This document shows positions 10,571 through 20,090 of a stretch of DNA of 64,000 nucleotides, in pieces. Every line of letters starts with the position of its first letter. Position 1 is the first letter of the stretch. Origin of the DNA: Magnetospirillum sp. (GTDB taxonomy: Bacteria > Pseudomonadota > Alphaproteobacteria > CACIAM-22H2); the NCBI GenBank assembly GCA_027532905.1, contig JAPZUA010000006.1, positions 62,001-126,000 on the forward strand. Reading direction: 5' to 3'. Both the position numbers and the translations under genes were made by a program. The notes under the pieces are model-generated. The model did not search any database. It saw only the letters and a list, made by a program, of their open reading frames with translations, and was not told the DNA's origin.

Positions 10571-11226
10571 GCGCCGAGCCTGCCGCGCAGATCGGCGACG
10601 GCGGCGTCGGGCGTTGCCAGCACGGTGGCTGCGACGGCGCTTTGCACCTGCGTTCGTGCGCGCGCCATCGAGAACTGCCCGAGCACCACCGCATTGCCCG
10701 GCGGCAATTTGCGGGCCGCCGCCGCGATCAGCCGGTCGTGCGTCGCCCCGTCGCCGGTCTGCAATGCTGCAAGCGCGTCGGGCACCATATGGGCGGCAAG
10801 CGACAGATCGCGGCCCGCCGCCAGCGCGCGCAGCTCCGCACCCAAGGGTGCGAGCGAGCCCGGGAACGTGACCAAGAGGCCGATCGCCGAACCGGCCGCA
10901 AGGGCAGCCGCAAAAGCGCTCTCATTGGGTTTGAGGACGGGGACGGAAACGGCAGACCGCGCTGCCTCGATGGCCGGCCCGAAGGCCGAGCAGGTAAAGA
11001 GGATGCCGTCGGCCCCGTTCGCGACGGCGTATTTGGCAAGGCTCACGAATCGGCCGGTCATCGCGTCCGTCAGATGCCCGTCGCGCGCCAGATCGGCCGA
11101 CAGCGAATCGTCGAGCAAATTGACGGGCGCCGCGTCCGGCCAGCCGCGCGCCATCGCCTCCATCGCCGGAGCGACCGAATCGCGAAGCGCGTGGATCAAT
11201 GCAATGCGGAGTTTGGCCGGGCTCAT
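10567..11226 (-). CDS. Aspartate/glutamate racemase superfamily protein
   Basis: A 219-residue protein of the Asp/Glu/hydantoin racemase fold. The first catalytic region is clear (GILFTCSAFGPAIE, Cys about 79). At the second half-site, where classical racemases have another Cys, the sequence reads VVLGQFSMARA with no Cys. Subfamilies with a single Cys act as decarboxylases or isomerases rather than two-base racemases, so racemisation should not be assumed. ATG start at 11226. The gene is coupled to the downstream unknown gene by a four-base overlap and begins just after the nrdJ terminator. Confidence 0.82.
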   Translation of the reverse strand: MSPAKLRIALIHALRDSVAPAMEAMARGWPDAAPVNLLDDSLSADLARDGHLTDAMTGRFVSLAKYAVANGADGILFTCSAFGPAIEAARSAVSVPVLKPNESAFAAALAAGSAIGLLVTFPGSLAPLGAELRALAAGRDLSLAAHMVPDALAALQTGDGATHDRLIAAAARKLPPGNAVVLGQFSMARARTQVQSAVAATVLATPDAAVADLRGRLGA

Positions 11227-11253
11227 GCCCCGACTTTAGCGAGGCTTGCGCCA

Positions 11254-11286
11254 AACAAAAAGGGCCGGTCGCAAGCGACCGGCCCT
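11254..11286 (-). terminator. Rho-independent terminator of nrdJ
   Basis: A perfect 12-base inverted repeat, AGGGCCGGTCGC / GCGACCGGCCCT (11261-11286), is followed on the minus strand by TTTTGTTTGG. It ends the nrdJ transcript about 30 bases after its stop and insulates the racemase-family operon. Confidence 0.92.
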
Positions 11287-11317
11287 CCTCGTATTGCGAG
11301 GGTGTCTCGTACGCGCT

Positions 11318-14300
11318 TTACGAGCACCCGCTCGTCGAGCCGCAATCGACGCACTTGGTGCACGTGCCGTTGCGCACCATCGCCATCGAGCCGCAGTTTT
11401 CGCATGAGTCGCCCGTATAACCCTTCATGCGGGCCTCGCGGACCTGGGCGATTTTGCCCACGACCGGTGCGGCAGCACCCGAGGCGTTCAAGGCCGCATT
11501 CATGGCCGTGGCGACAGCTTCGATGGCAAAGCCGATCGGCTGGCGGCCGGCTTCGGCGGCGTCCGACTGGTCGGCTTCGGCCAAGGCTGCTTCCACGCTT
11601 GCATCCTCGCGGATGTCGCCGATCGCGGGCGCGTTGGCTTCTTCCTCTTCCTCGAGCAGGGCGACGTCGCCGGCCAAGGCCGTGGCGGCGGCGCGCGGCG
11701 CGGTCCCGCCCGGCAGCACCTTGAAGCGCTGGCGCACGAAGCCGGTCGAGGCGACCTTCTTGACCGCGTCGAGGGCGGCTGCGGCGGCCGCCGAGCCTTC
11801 GCCCGGCAGATCCGAAGCGCGCTCGCCCTTGCCGATCGAATCGGGGGCGAGATCGTCCTGCACCACATGGGCGAGGTCGTCGCGGCCCAAATACGACACG
11901 GCCAGTTCGCGGAAGATGTAGTCGAGGATCGAGGTCGCGTTCTTGATCGCGTCGTTGCCCTGGACGGGACCGTTGGGTTCAAAACGCGTGAAGGTGAAGG
12001 CCTCCACGTATTCTTCGAGCGGCACGCCGTATTGCAGGCCGATCGAGACCGCGATCGCGAAGTTGTTCATGAGGCTGCGGAAGGCGGCACCCTCTTTGTG
12101 CATGTCGATGAACAATTCGCCGATCTGGCCGCTCTCGTATTCGCCGGTGCGCAAATAGACCTTGTGGCCGCCGACCATCGCCTTCTGCGTATAGCCCTTG
12201 CGGCGGTTCGGCAGGCGCTGGCGGCTTGCTGCCGCCGACACGCGCTCGATGATGCGCTCGACTACGCGCTCGACCTTGGCGGTCGCGGGAGCTGCGACGA
12301 TTTCCTCGACCTCTTCATGCAGGTCGATGTCTTCGCCCACGATCGAAGCGAGCGGCTGCGAGAGCTTCGAGCCGTCGCGATAGAGGGCGTTCGCCTTGAG
12401 CGCCAAGCGCCACGACAGCAGATAGGCTTCCTTGCAGTCTTCGACCGTCGCCTGGCCCGGCATGTTGATGGTCTTCGAGATCGCACCCGAGATGAAGGGC
12501 TGCGAGGCCGCCATCATGCGGATGTGGCTGTCGACCGAGAGATAGCGCTTGCCCAAGCGACCGCACGGATTGGCGCAGTCGAACACGGCCAGATGCTCGT
12601 CCTTCAGGTGCGGTGCCCCTTCAAGCATCATCGAGCCCGAGCAATAGATGTTCGCGGCGTCGACTTCGCTCTTCGAGAAGCCGAGATGGGCCAGCAGGTC
12701 GAAGGCGGGGTCGTCGAGCTGGGCCTTGGTGATCTTCAGCGTGTCGATGCAGAAGGCTTCGCCGAGCGTCCATTTGTTGAAGGCGAACTTCACGTCGAAG
12801 GCGGTCTTGAGGGCACCCTCGAGGGCGTCGATCTGCGCGTCGCCGAAGCCCTTGGCGCGGAGCGCCCCGTGGCTCACCGCGTTCGAGCCCTTCAGCGTGC
12901 CGTGGCCGACCGCGTAGAGGATGATGTCGTCGATCTGCGCCTGGCTGTAGCCGAGCGTGGCAAGACCCACGGGCACGACGCGGTTGATGATCTTGAAGTA
13001 GCCGCCGCCAGCCAGCTTCTTGAATTTCACGAGCGCGAAGTCGGGCTCAATGCCCGTCGTGTCGCAATCCATGACGAGGCCGATGGTGCCCGTGGGGGCC
13101 ACGACCGTCGCCTGCGCATTGCGATAGCCGTGCGCGACGCCAAGCTCAAGGGCCTGGTCCCACACGCGCTTGGCGGCGGAGACGAGCACTTGGTCCTTGC
13201 AGTTCTTGATGTCGAGCGGCACGGGCAGGATCGTCAGATCCTCGTAGCCTGCCGCTTCGCCGTACGCGGCCCGGCGATGGTTGCGGATGACGCGCAGCAT
13301 GTGCTCGCGGTTGGGTTCGAAGCCCGGGAAGGCGCCAAGCTCGCTCGCCATCTCAGCCGAGGTCGCGTAGCTGACACCCGTCATCACGGCCGAGATCGCG
13401 CCGCAGATCGCACGGCCTTCGTCGCTGTCGTAGGACAGGCCCATCGCCATCAGCAAGCCGCCGATATTGGCAAAGCCCAGGCCCAGCGTGCGGTACTCGT
13501 AGGAAAGCTCGGCGATGCGCTTGGACGGGAACTGCGCCATCAGCACGGAGATTTCAAGCGTGACCGTCCACAGGCGGCAGGCATGCTCGAAGGCGGCCGT
13601 GTCGAAGCTGCCGTCGGTCTTGCGCAGGGCGAGCAGGTTGACCGAGGCGAGGTTGCAGGCCGTGTCGTCGAGGAACATGTATTCCGAGCACGGGTTCGAA
13701 GCGTTGATGCGCCCCGAGGCCGGGCAGGTGTGCCACTCGTTGATCGTCGTGTCGTACTGCAGGCCCGGATCGGCCGAGGCCCAGGCGGCGTAGGCGATCT
13801 GGTCCCACAATTCCTTGGCGTCGACTTCCTTGTGGAGCTTGCCGTCGGTGCGGCGCATGAGCTTCCACTTCGAATTGTCGAGCACCGCCTTCAGGAACTC
13901 GTTGGTCACGCGCACCGAGTTGTTCGAGTTCTGGCCCGAGACGGTGAGGTACGCTTCCGAATCCCAATCGGTGTCGTAGACCGGGATATCGACCGAAGTG
14001 AAACCCTGCTTGGCGAACTGGATGATGCGCTGGATGTAGCTTTCCGGAATCAGCGACTTGCGCGCGGCCTTGATGGCGTCGCGCAGCTTCTTGTTCTGCT
14101 TGGGGTCGAAGGCGGCGTCGCCGGTGGCGCTGGCACACGCGGCCATTACGTCGTTGAGGTGCTTGTTGCACAGGCGCGAACCGGCGACGAGGGCCGCAAC
14201 CTTCTGCTCTTCGACGACCTTCCAGTTGATGTAGTTCTCGATATCCGGATGGTCGATGTCGACGGTCACCATCTTGGCCGCGCGGCGCGTGGTGCCGCCC

Positions 14301-15109
14301 GACTTGATCGCACCGGCAGCGCGGTCGCCGATCTTGAGGAAGCTCATCAGGCCCGACGATTTGCCGCCGCCGGAAAGCTTTTCGCTCTCGCCGCGCAGGC
14401 GCGAGAAGTTCGAACCCGTGCCCGAGCCGTATTTGAACAGGCGCGCCTCGCGCACCCAAAGATCCATGATGCCGCCCTCGTTGACGAGATCGTCTTCGAC
14501 GGACTGGATGAAGCAGGCATGCGGCTGCGGATGTTCGTACGCCGTGTCCGAGGCGGTCAGCTTGCCCGAGCGGAAATCGACGTAATAATGGCCCTGGCCG
14601 GGGCCGTCGATGCCGTAGGCCCAGTGCAGGCCCGTGTTGAACCATTGCGGCGAGTTCGGCGCGGCGATTTGGGCCGCCAGCATGTAGCGCATTTCGTCGA
14701 AATAGGCGCGCGCGTCGTCTTCGCTGTCGAAATAGCCGCCCTTCCAGCCCCAGTAGCACCACGTGCCGGCGAGACGGTCGAACACTTCTTTGGCCGATTG
14801 TTCGCCGCGGATGCGCTGGTTCTCGGGCAGTTTGGCCAAGGCCACTTCATCGGGCACGCGGCGCCACAGCCACGACGGCACGTCGTTTTCTTCGACGCGC
14901 TTCATGGCGGCGGGCACGCCGCGCTTGCGGAAGTATTTCTGGGCCAGCACGTCGCACGCCACTTGGCTCCAGGCTGCCGGCACCTCGATGTCCTTGGCTT
15001 GGAACACGACCGAGCCATCGGGGTTGCGGATCTCGCTGTTCGTGGTGGTGAAGGCGAGCGACGCGTAGGCGTCCTGGTTTGCCGTGGTGAATCGACGTTC
15101 GATACGCAT
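11318..15109 (-). CDS. nrdJ: Vitamin B12-dependent (class II) ribonucleoside-diphosphate reductase
   Basis: A 1263-residue enzyme that makes deoxynucleotides with adenosylcobalamin as radical source, independent of oxygen. Visible hallmarks are the active-site stretch [22 protein letters not shown], the finger-loop region [10 protein letters not shown] and a Cys-rich C-terminus (CENCGSM...[14 protein letters not shown]) that probably binds zinc or re-reduces the active site. The long C-terminal extension is typical of the large alphaproteobacterial NrdJ. ATG 15109 has a strong GGAGG ribosome site. It is transcribed alone, with a terminator behind it and a 546-base regulatory region before it. 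Confidence 0.97.
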   Translation of the reverse strand: MRIERRFTTANQDAYASLAFTTTNSEIRNPDGSVVFQAKDIEVPAAWSQVACDVLAQKYFRKRGVPAAMKRVEENDVPSWLWRRVPDEVALAKLPENQRIRGEQSAKEVFDRLAGTWCYWGWKGGYFDSEDDARAYFDEMRYMLAAQIAAPNSPQWFNTGLHWAYGIDGPGQGHYYVDFRSGKLTASDTAYEHPQPHACFIQSVEDDLVNEGGIMDLWVREARLFKYGSGTGSNFSRLRGESEKLSGGGKSSGLMSFLKIGDRAAGAIKSGGTTRRAAKMVTVDIDHPDIENYINWKVVEEQKVAALVAGSRLCNKHLNDVMAACASATGDAAFDPKQNKKLRDAIKAARKSLIPESYIQRIIQFAKQGFTSVDIPVYDTDWDSEAYLTVSGQNSNNSVRVTNEFLKAVLDNSKWKLMRRTDGKLHKEVDAKELWDQIAYAAWASADPGLQYDTTINEWHTCPASGRINASNPCSEYMFLDDTACNLASVNLLALRKTDGSFDTAAFEHACRLWTVTLEISVLMAQFPSKRIAELSYEYRTLGLGFANIGGLLMAMGLSYDSDEGRAICGAISAVMTGVSYATSAEMASELGAFPGFEPNREHMLRVIRNHRRAAYGEAAGYEDLTILPVPLDIKNCKDQVLVSAAKRVWDQALELGVAHGYRNAQATVVAPTGTIGLVMDCDTTGIEPDFALVKFKKLAGGGYFKIINRVVPVGLATLGYSQAQIDDIILYAVGHGTLKGSNAVSHGALRAKGFGDAQIDALEGALKTAFDVKFAFNKWTLGEAFCIDTLKITKAQLDDPAFDLLAHLGFSKSEVDAANIYCSGSMMLEGAPHLKDEHLAVFDCANPCGRLGKRYLSVDSHIRMMAASQPFISGAISKTINMPGQATVEDCKEAYLLSWRLALKANALYRDGSKLSQPLASIVGEDIDLHEEVEEIVAAPATAKVERVVERIIERVSAAASRQRLPNRRKGYTQKAMVGGHKVYLRTGEYESGQIGELFIDMHKEGAAFRSLMNNFAIAVSIGLQYGVPLEEYVEAFTFTRFEPNGPVQGNDAIKNATSILDYIFRELAVSYLGRDDLAHVVQDDLAPDSIGKGERASDLPGEGSAAAAAALDAVKKVASTGFVRQRFKVLPGGTAPRAAATALAGDVALLEEEEEANAPAIGDIREDASVEAALAEADQSDAAEAGRQPIGFAIEAVATAMNAALNASGAAAPVVGKIAQVREARMKGYTGDSCENCGSMAMVRNGTCTKCVDCGSTSGCS

Positions 15110-15351
15110 GCTGGCCTCCGGCCCTTGTTCTTGCGGACATCGTCGAAATGCGACGACGTCGGTTGATGGCGCTGCGGCTTGGTTGTTGCGCCCCTGCGCA
15201 AGCCTTGCCGCCGTCTTCGCCGACTCCCCCTCCGTCCCCGGATCAGAGGTTAGGCCGCCTCACTAGATATCGTGGTGGAGGGCGAAGCTCGTTACCAAAT
15301 GTTGAACAGAGGCCGGAATCGCCCGCAACAGTATTTTGCGGCTTCGCGCTG

Positions 15352-15391
15352 ATTATCCACAAGATGCTGATTTAAAATCAATATATTGTTG
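15352..15391 (-). promoter_or_regulatory. nrdJ control region: DnaA box and NrdR-like box
   Basis: TTATCCACA at 15353-15361 is a perfect DnaA box. CAATATATTG at 15379-15388 is the core of an NrdR-type box; the 16-base window 15376-15391 matches the pattern ACACWATATATWGTGT at 12 of 16 positions. On the minus strand a possible promoter uses TTGATT (15382-15377) and GATAAT (15357-15352), with a long 19-base spacer. The two protein sites would then overlap the -35 and -10. NrdR (dNTP sensing) and DnaA (replication-coupled) control of reductase genes are known elsewhere. Confidence 0.5.
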
Positions 15392-15493
15392 TTTCAACCG
15401 CCGTACCTACAAAAAGCCAAGCAAATCGCGTCAAGGACTAATTTTTCATTTTGTTTCAGCTTGTTGCGATTGGGGTCTGAGTCTCAGATTAGT

Positions 15494-15512
15494 CATGCTG
15501 CATTGCAGCATG
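15494..15512. promoter_or_regulatory. Second PhaR-type palindrome
   Basis: CATGCTGCATTGCAGCATG is a perfect 8-3-8 inverted repeat. Eighteen of its bases are identical to the site over the phasin promoter at 2622-2639, including CTGC-N3-GCAG. No PHA gene adjoins it: nrdJ starts 385 bases to the left and the gene on the right ends at 15656. The regulated promoter is not obvious. Confidence 0.55.
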
Positions 15513-15655
15513 AACTTTCGTGAATCGCTCAAAATCCAGGCTTAGTTGTTTATAGTCATGGGCTTAATTCTACCCTGATGCCGCCGTATATTCAAAAAAA
15601 GGCCGAAAAATGGCATGTCGTTTTGCGACGCGGCGCAAAACCGCCCGCGTCGCCC

Positions 15656-16702
15656 CTAATGGCTCGCTGCCAGCGGCAGATTCACGAGCAGATTTTGCGG
15701 CTTGAGGCGGATGCGCATGTCGCGATCGTGGCCGAGGCCCAAATAGACGGGCTTGCCGGCAAGGTCGGCGCGCATCAAGGCGGGTTCGGCGAAATCGAGC
15801 CGGAACAGCGCCACGATACGGCGCAGTCGATCTTCCTCGACCGTTTGGCCGCGATAGAGGTCGTTCATGATCGTACTCGCCTCGGCATCGAGGCCCACAT
15901 GCCAGACCCAGCGCTCGTCCTTGATCTGCACCATGGGTTGGATCGATACCCGCGCGCCCAGGAAATGGGCGACCCAGATTTCGAGCACGCGCGCGAGCGC
16001 ATCGAGCCCAGGCCGGCCGAAGGTGAGGTCGAGCACCAGATCGTGTGCCTCGTCGCGTCCCCAATAGACCTTGGCGTCGGCTTCGGTCATCACATCGAGT
16101 TCGACGCTGCGCACCGGCATGTTCGCGTCTTTGAGCAAGGCGCCGATGGCGCCAAGGCCCATGTCGCCGGCCTGCTGGCGCGCCGCATGCATTTCGACGA
16201 TTTCTTCGTCGGCGGCCATCACGGCCCCGTCATTGAGTGTCACGCGCTGGCTGCGGAACAGAAGCTCGCCCGCGCGGGCGCGCATCGCATCGTCCGTGCC
16301 GTCGAGCGCGTGGCGCAAAATCACGTGCGCAAGCTGGTCCAAGAAAATCGGCGGCAGCGGCGGGGCACCGGCCGCGGGTGGATTGCGGAAATGCGCCAGA
16401 TACGCCTCTTCGAGCGAGGGGGCCGCGATGAGCTTGGCAAAGAAGCCGAGCAGGATGGCGTAGTTCTCGCGCATGTCGGCATCTTCCAATGCGGCAAGCT
16501 CGGCCTTGGAGGGAACGTGGCGCGGATCGTCGAGCAGGCGCGCATGCAGCTTGCGCTCGGCCGCACAAGACTCGGCCACGGGCCGGATTTCGGGGCGCAT
16601 CAAATAGGCGCGTAAGAATCCGTTGGTCAGCGTCAGGCGGCGGGCCGGGGCAGCCGTGGTTTCGAGCAGGTGGTAGCCGGAATTTCGCCAGAAATCGGTC
16701 AT
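15656..16702 (-). CDS. Conserved protein of unknown function (possibly DUF6352)
   Basis: A 348-residue soluble protein starting MTDFWRNSGYHLLE. The opening 'DFWxxSGYHLL', a helical middle region and a C-terminal half that looks like a ligand-binding domain (DEAHDLVLDLTFGRPGLDAL, WVWHVGLDAEAS) are what I recall for the alphaproteobacterial DUF6352 family; function is unknown. ATG 16702 was chosen because the open frame further upstream becomes noise. It is divergent from the NDUFA12 gene. Confidence 0.75.
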   Translation of the reverse strand: MTDFWRNSGYHLLETTAAPARRLTLTNGFLRAYLMRPEIRPVAESCAAERKLHARLLDDPRHVPSKAELAALEDADMRENYAILLGFFAKLIAAPSLEEAYLAHFRNPPAAGAPPLPPIFLDQLAHVILRHALDGTDDAMRARAGELLFRSQRVTLNDGAVMAADEEIVEMHAARQQAGDMGLGAIGALLKDANMPVRSVELDVMTEADAKVYWGRDEAHDLVLDLTFGRPGLDALARVLEIWVAHFLGARVSIQPMVQIKDERWVWHVGLDAEASTIMNDLYRGQTVEEDRLRRIVALFRLDFAEPALMRADLAGKPVYLGLGHDRDMRIRLKPQNLLVNLPLAASH

Positions 16703-16845
16703 TTGCGCCAAGGGCTCGGGGGAGGTTTTCGGGAGGAGGCGAGGATGGGACCCGCAATCTGGACGAGGGCGGAGGGCCGTGCAATAGTCCCGGCACATGG
16801 GCGCTGCTCTCTGATTCGGCGCGCGTCCCAGGACAGGACGAAACG

Positions 16846-17208
16846 ATGACGATTGCGACGAAAATCTACACTTGGTGGCGCGGCATCGAAGTCGGGCGCG
16901 ATTCGTTCGGCAATCGCTACTATCGCGACAAGACGGGCATTCTGCGCAATCGGCGCGAAAAGCGTTGGGTCGTGTACGAGGGCGAGCCGGAAGCGACCAA
17001 AGTGCCGCCCGCATGGCATGCGTGGCTGCACCATCTGATCGCTGCCCCGCCGCCGCCCGAGGGGCTGGCGCCTGCCAAGCCGTGGCACAAGCCGCATTTG
17101 CCCAACCAGACGGGCACGCCCAATGCGTACCGTCCGCCGGGCCACGAATATCGCGGCGGCGTGCGCGCCAAGGCCACCGGCGACTACGAGGCCTGGACGC
17201 CGCGCTGA
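16846..17208 (+). CDS. NADH:ubiquinone oxidoreductase subunit NDUFA12 homologue
   Basis: A 120-residue accessory subunit of respiratory complex I, homologous to mitochondrial NDUFA12/B17.2 and found in Alphaproteobacteria. The family signatures are evident: VGRDSFGNRYYRD, RRWVVYEGEPEATKVPPAWHAWLHH and the C-terminal PNQTGTPNAYRPPGH. It lies apart from the nuo operon, in the usual alphaproteobacterial neighbourhood of accBC/aat and DUF2155. ATG 16846; mlaD follows on the same strand after 35 bases. Confidence 0.95.
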   Translation: MTIATKIYTWWRGIEVGRDSFGNRYYRDKTGILRNRREKRWVVYEGEPEATKVPPAWHAWLHHLIAAPPPPEGLAPAKPWHKPHLPNQTGTPNAYRPPGHEYRGGVRAKATGDYEAWTPR

Positions 17209-17243
17209 CCTGAATTTTCCGTTTTTTGGAGCGATCGAAAGCG

Positions 17244-17711
17244 ATGGGCAAAAATCTCGTCGAGACGTTGATGGGCGCCGTAGTGTTGGCGGTGGCGGGC
17301 GTGTTCCTCGCCTTCGCCTATACGACGGCCGATATCCGCCCCGTGCGCGGCTACACCGTCACCGCCAAATTTAAGGCGATCGACGGCGTGCGCCTCGGCA
17401 CCGACATCAAGATATCCGGCATCAAGGTCGGCACGGTCGTGGCCCAGCGCCTCGATCCCGAAAGCTTCGAAGCCGTGCTGACCTTCGCGATCGACGCTTC
17501 CGTGAAGCTGCCGACCGACAGCTCGGCCCAGGTCACGAGCGAAGGGCTGCTCGGCGGCACCTACATCGCGCTGGCGCCGGGGGCCGACGACCGCAACCTC
17601 GCCAATGGCGGCGAAATCAAATTCACCCAATCGCCCGTGAACATCGTGCAGATGCTCGGCCGCTTTATCTTCAATTCGGCCGAAGGTGCGGGCCAGCCGG
17701 CCAGGAACTGA
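17244..17711 (+). CDS. mlaD: Outer membrane lipid asymmetry protein MlaD (MCE domain)
   Basis: A 155-residue protein with one N-terminal membrane helix (about 7-28) and one periplasmic MCE/MlaD domain (about 37-115; KFKAIDGVRLGTDIKISGIKVGTV). MlaD is the substrate-binding ring of the MlaFEDB lipid transporter that moves phospholipids between the inner and outer membranes. The other Mla genes are not in the window. ATG 17244 was preferred over a TTG 18 bases upstream. It probably shares a transcript with the NDUFA12 gene and the OpgC-like gene. Confidence 0.92.
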   Translation: MGKNLVETLMGAVVLAVAGVFLAFAYTTADIRPVRGYTVTAKFKAIDGVRLGTDIKISGIKVGTVVAQRLDPESFEAVLTFAIDASVKLPTDSSAQVTSEGLLGGTYIALAPGADDRNLANGGEIKFTQSPVNIVQMLGRFIFNSAEGAGQPARN

Positions 17712-17719
17712 CACGCACC

Positions 17720-18862
17720 ATGGATGCGGCACTTCGCCCGGCGGGGCGCGATCTGCGGCTCGATTTTTTCCGCGGGCTTGGGCTGCTGTTCATCTTCATC
17801 GACCATGTGCCGGACAACGCATTTTCGTATCTGACGCTCGCCAATTTCGTCTTCTGTGACGCGGCCGAAATATTCGTGTTTCTGTCGGGCTACGCGGCCG
17901 TGCTGGTGTTCGGCCGCCAGATCGCCCCGGAGGGCACGCTCTACGCTTCCGTCCAGGTGCTCAAACGCTGCTGGACGCTCTATGTGGCGCACATTTTTCT
18001 GTTCGTCGTCTACACCGCCCAAGTGAGCTGGACAGCACAGCGTTTCGAAAATCCGCTGTTCGTTGAAGAAATGCAGGTCGCGGCCTTTCTGCAGGAACCG
18101 CACATCGCGATCCTGCAGGCGATGCTGCTCGCCCACCAGCCGCTGCTGATGAACATCTTGCCGCTCTACATCGTGCTGCTGGCAGGTCTTGCCTTCGCGA
18201 TACCGTTTCTGGCGCGTTTCGGCAAGGTCCTCCTTGTCGTGTCGGCGGCCACGTATCTCGCCGTGCCGCTGGTCGGCTTCAATCTGCCGGGCTATCCCGA
18301 AGGTACCTGGTTTTTCAACCCGTTCGCCTGGCAGTTCCTGTTTGTGCTGGGGGCGGCCTGTGGCTGGCGTGCCGGCGTTTTGGGCAAGCCCATTTCGATC
18401 CCCGGCTTTGTCGTGTGGATTGCAGCGGCGTTTTTGTGCGTCGTGGTGCCCGTGCGCGCCTGGATCAGCGTCGGCTATTTTTTCGACGGCGTGCCGCCCG
18501 CGTTTGCCGAACTCACCTATCTGTTCGCGAACAAGACCGATCTCGGGCCGCTGCGGCTCTTGAGTTTCCTTGCACTGGCGCTCGTCGTGGTACGCCTCGT
18601 GCCGCGCGATGCGGGCTGGCTGCAGGGCGCTGCCGCGCGCGCGATCACGTTGTGCGGCCAGAATTCGCTGCCGATCTTTTGCATCGGAATTTTCCTTTCG
18701 GTCGCTGGACATTCGCTGCTGGTCGAATTCGGCCGCGATCTGCCGACCCAGGCAGCGGTAACCGGCGGCGGTTGCCTCTTGCTCCTGGGAATGGCGCGGG
18801 TATTGTCGTGGTCGAAGACGCGCAAACGCGCCGGTTCGGCGCGCAGCGGGCAGGACGAATGA
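17720..18862 (+). CDS. OpgC-domain membrane acyltransferase
   Basis: A 380-residue multi-pass membrane protein with about ten hydrophobic segments. It opens with RDLRLDFFRGLGLLFIFIDHVPDN, the motif containing the conserved His of the OpgC/acyltransferase-3 group, followed by FLSGYAAVLVFGR. OpgC transfers succinyl groups to osmoregulated periplasmic glucans; here the acceptor is inferred only by family. The stop overlaps the start of the SGNH hydrolase gene (ATGA), and acyltransferase plus SGNH hydrolase is a common pairing for adding and removing acyl groups on glycans. Confidence 0.88.
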   Translation: MDAALRPAGRDLRLDFFRGLGLLFIFIDHVPDNAFSYLTLANFVFCDAAEIFVFLSGYAAVLVFGRQIAPEGTLYASVQVLKRCWTLYVAHIFLFVVYTAQVSWTAQRFENPLFVEEMQVAAFLQEPHIAILQAMLLAHQPLLMNILPLYIVLLAGLAFAIPFLARFGKVLLVVSAATYLAVPLVGFNLPGYPEGTWFFNPFAWQFLFVLGAACGWRAGVLGKPISIPGFVVWIAAAFLCVVVPVRAWISVGYFFDGVPPAFAELTYLFANKTDLGPLRLLSFLALALVVVRLVPRDAGWLQGAAARAITLCGQNSLPIFCIGIFLSVAGHSLLVEFGRDLPTQAAVTGGGCLLLLGMARVLSWSKTRKRAGSARSGQDE

Positions 18863-19659
18863 TGCGGGGCAGGGTCGAGATAGTCCGGCGGATTTTCGCG
18901 GCGGCGGCAATTCTGGCGCTGGCGATGCCGTGTTTTGCGCTCGCGCAGACGCCGGCGCCAATTGCACCGCTGCCGGCCGACATGCCGGCCCAATGCAACG
19001 TGCCGCGCGCGCTTTATTTCGACGACACCACGTTGCCCAAAGCGGCCAAGAAACTCGCGCACGGCAAGCTCACGATCGTGGCAATCGGCTCGTCGAGCAC
19101 GCTCGGCGTGGGGGCGTCGTCGAGCGACGCCGCGTGGCCCGCGCGCCTCGAGGCCGAATTGCGCCGCCGCCTGCCGCAGGCCGAAATCACGGTTGCCAAT
19201 CGTGGCAAGCTGCGCGACCCGGCCGTGGCGATGGTCAAGCGTATGGCCGCCGATGCGCTCGCGGCCAAGCCCGATCTTGTGATCTGGGAAACCGGAACGG
19301 CCGAGGCCGTGCGCAACATCGGAGCCGAGCCTTTTGCCGCCGCCCTCGAAGATGGAGCCGACCGCATACTCACCTCGGGTGCCGAGCTTGTTCTGATGAC
19401 GCCGCAGTTCTCGCGCGAGACCGCGCGGCTGATCGGCTACCAGCCTTACATCGAGGCGATGGGCAATCTTTCGATGCGCGCCGACGTGCTGATTTTCCCG
19501 CGCTACGACGTGATGCGCCATCTCATCGAGACGAACCAACTGCATCTCGAGGGCTTGAGCCCCGCCCAGGCGGCCGTCACGGCCGACCGGCTCTACGACT
19601 GCATCGCCCGGCAGGTGGCGCGCGTGCTGCTGCGCGCCATGGCCGCAGCCCCGCGCTGA
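18859..19659 (+). CDS. Secreted SGNH/GDSL-type hydrolase
   Basis: A 266-residue protein with a signal peptide (about 1-31, processing near ALAQ). Block I appears as VAIGSSSTLGVGAS, with the nucleophile Ser in place of the classical GDS. The middle IWETGTAEA region stands where the oxyanion Asn block is expected, and LHLEGLS near the C-terminus carries a candidate catalytic His. Likely a periplasmic esterase acting on an acylated glycan or peptidoglycan. Four-base overlap with the OpgC-like gene suggests a joint role. Confidence 0.78.
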   Translation: MMRGRVEIVRRIFAAAAILALAMPCFALAQTPAPIAPLPADMPAQCNVPRALYFDDTTLPKAAKKLAHGKLTIVAIGSSSTLGVGASSSDAAWPARLEAELRRRLPQAEITVANRGKLRDPAVAMVKRMAADALAAKPDLVIWETGTAEAVRNIGAEPFAAALEDGADRILTSGAELVLMTPQFSRETARLIGYQPYIEAMGNLSMRADVLIFPRYDVMRHLIETNQLHLEGLSPAQAAVTADRLYDCIARQVARVLLRAMAAAPR

Positions 19660-19667
19660 TATCCGGC

Positions 19668-20090
19668 ATGCGCAAATCCGCCTGCTTGGTGCCGCTGCTG
19701 GCCGCTTTTTCGGCCGCCTTCGCCGTTGCGCCCGCTGTCGCGCAATCGACGGCCCCGCTTGCCGTTGCCGGCACCGTCGGCGTGCTGCAAACGCTCGACA
19801 AGGTGACCGGGCGCGTGCGGGTACTCGAAGCCCCCGTGGGCGAGCCTGTCGAATTCGGGCCGCTCACGATCACCGTGCGCGCCTGCCGCAAGCGTGCACC
19901 CGAAGAGCCGCCCGAGACCGCCGCCTTTATCGAGATCGTCGAGCGCAAGGCCGGCGAAGCGCCGGTCGATCTGTTCAAAGGCTGGATGTTCGCCTCGAGC
20001 CCGGCTGTGTCCGCGCTCGAACACCCGGTCTACGACGTTTGGGTCAACGACTGCAAAGCCGCCAGAACGGCCGGCTCCGCCGTGCGGTAG
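19668..20090 (+). CDS. DUF2155 domain secreted protein
   Basis: A 140-residue periplasmic protein with a signal peptide (about 1-25, AVAQ). The mature part has the DUF2155 features: LQTLDKVTGRVRVLEAPVG, FGPLTITVRACRKRAPEE and a final HPVYDVWVNDCK, with two Cys that may form a disulfide. Function unknown. The family is usually encoded beside aat and accBC in Alphaproteobacteria. Here it faces aat and their 3' ends overlap by 61 bases. Confidence 0.88.
   Translation: MRKSACLVPLLAAFSAAFAVAPAVAQSTAPLAVAGTVGVLQTLDKVTGRVRVLEAPVGEPVEFGPLTITVRACRKRAPEEPPETAAFIEIVERKAGEAPVDLFKGWMFASSPAVSALEHPVYDVWVNDCKAARTAGSAVR

Larger units (their letters stand above)
15110..15655. other. Long regulatory region upstream of nrdJ
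   Basis: 546 bases without a supported gene and with visibly more A+T than the flanks. It holds a DnaA box, an NrdR-like palindrome and a PhaR-type palindrome, listed separately. I looked for a cobalamin riboswitch, which can precede B12-related genes, and did not find the conserved B12-box sequence. A 69-codon open frame at 15336-15545 runs through the palindrome and has no ribosome-binding site, so it is not called. Confidence 0.6.

Noticed and set aside
11867-15166. 1099-codon open frame antisense to nrdJ
   Set aside because: A shadow of the strongly biased GC-rich nrdJ codons; the translation has no domains, and nrdJ on the other strand is unmistakable.
15353-15361. Replication origin suggested by a DnaA box
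   Set aside because: Only one perfect box, no cluster and no origin-associated genes nearby.
15336-15545. 69-codon ORF in the region before nrdJ
   Set aside because: No ribosome-binding site, unusual composition, and it runs through the operator palindrome; treated as regulatory DNA.
15110-15655. Cobalamin riboswitch for the B12-dependent reductase
   Set aside because: The conserved B12-box sequence and the expected multi-stem layout were not found on either strand.
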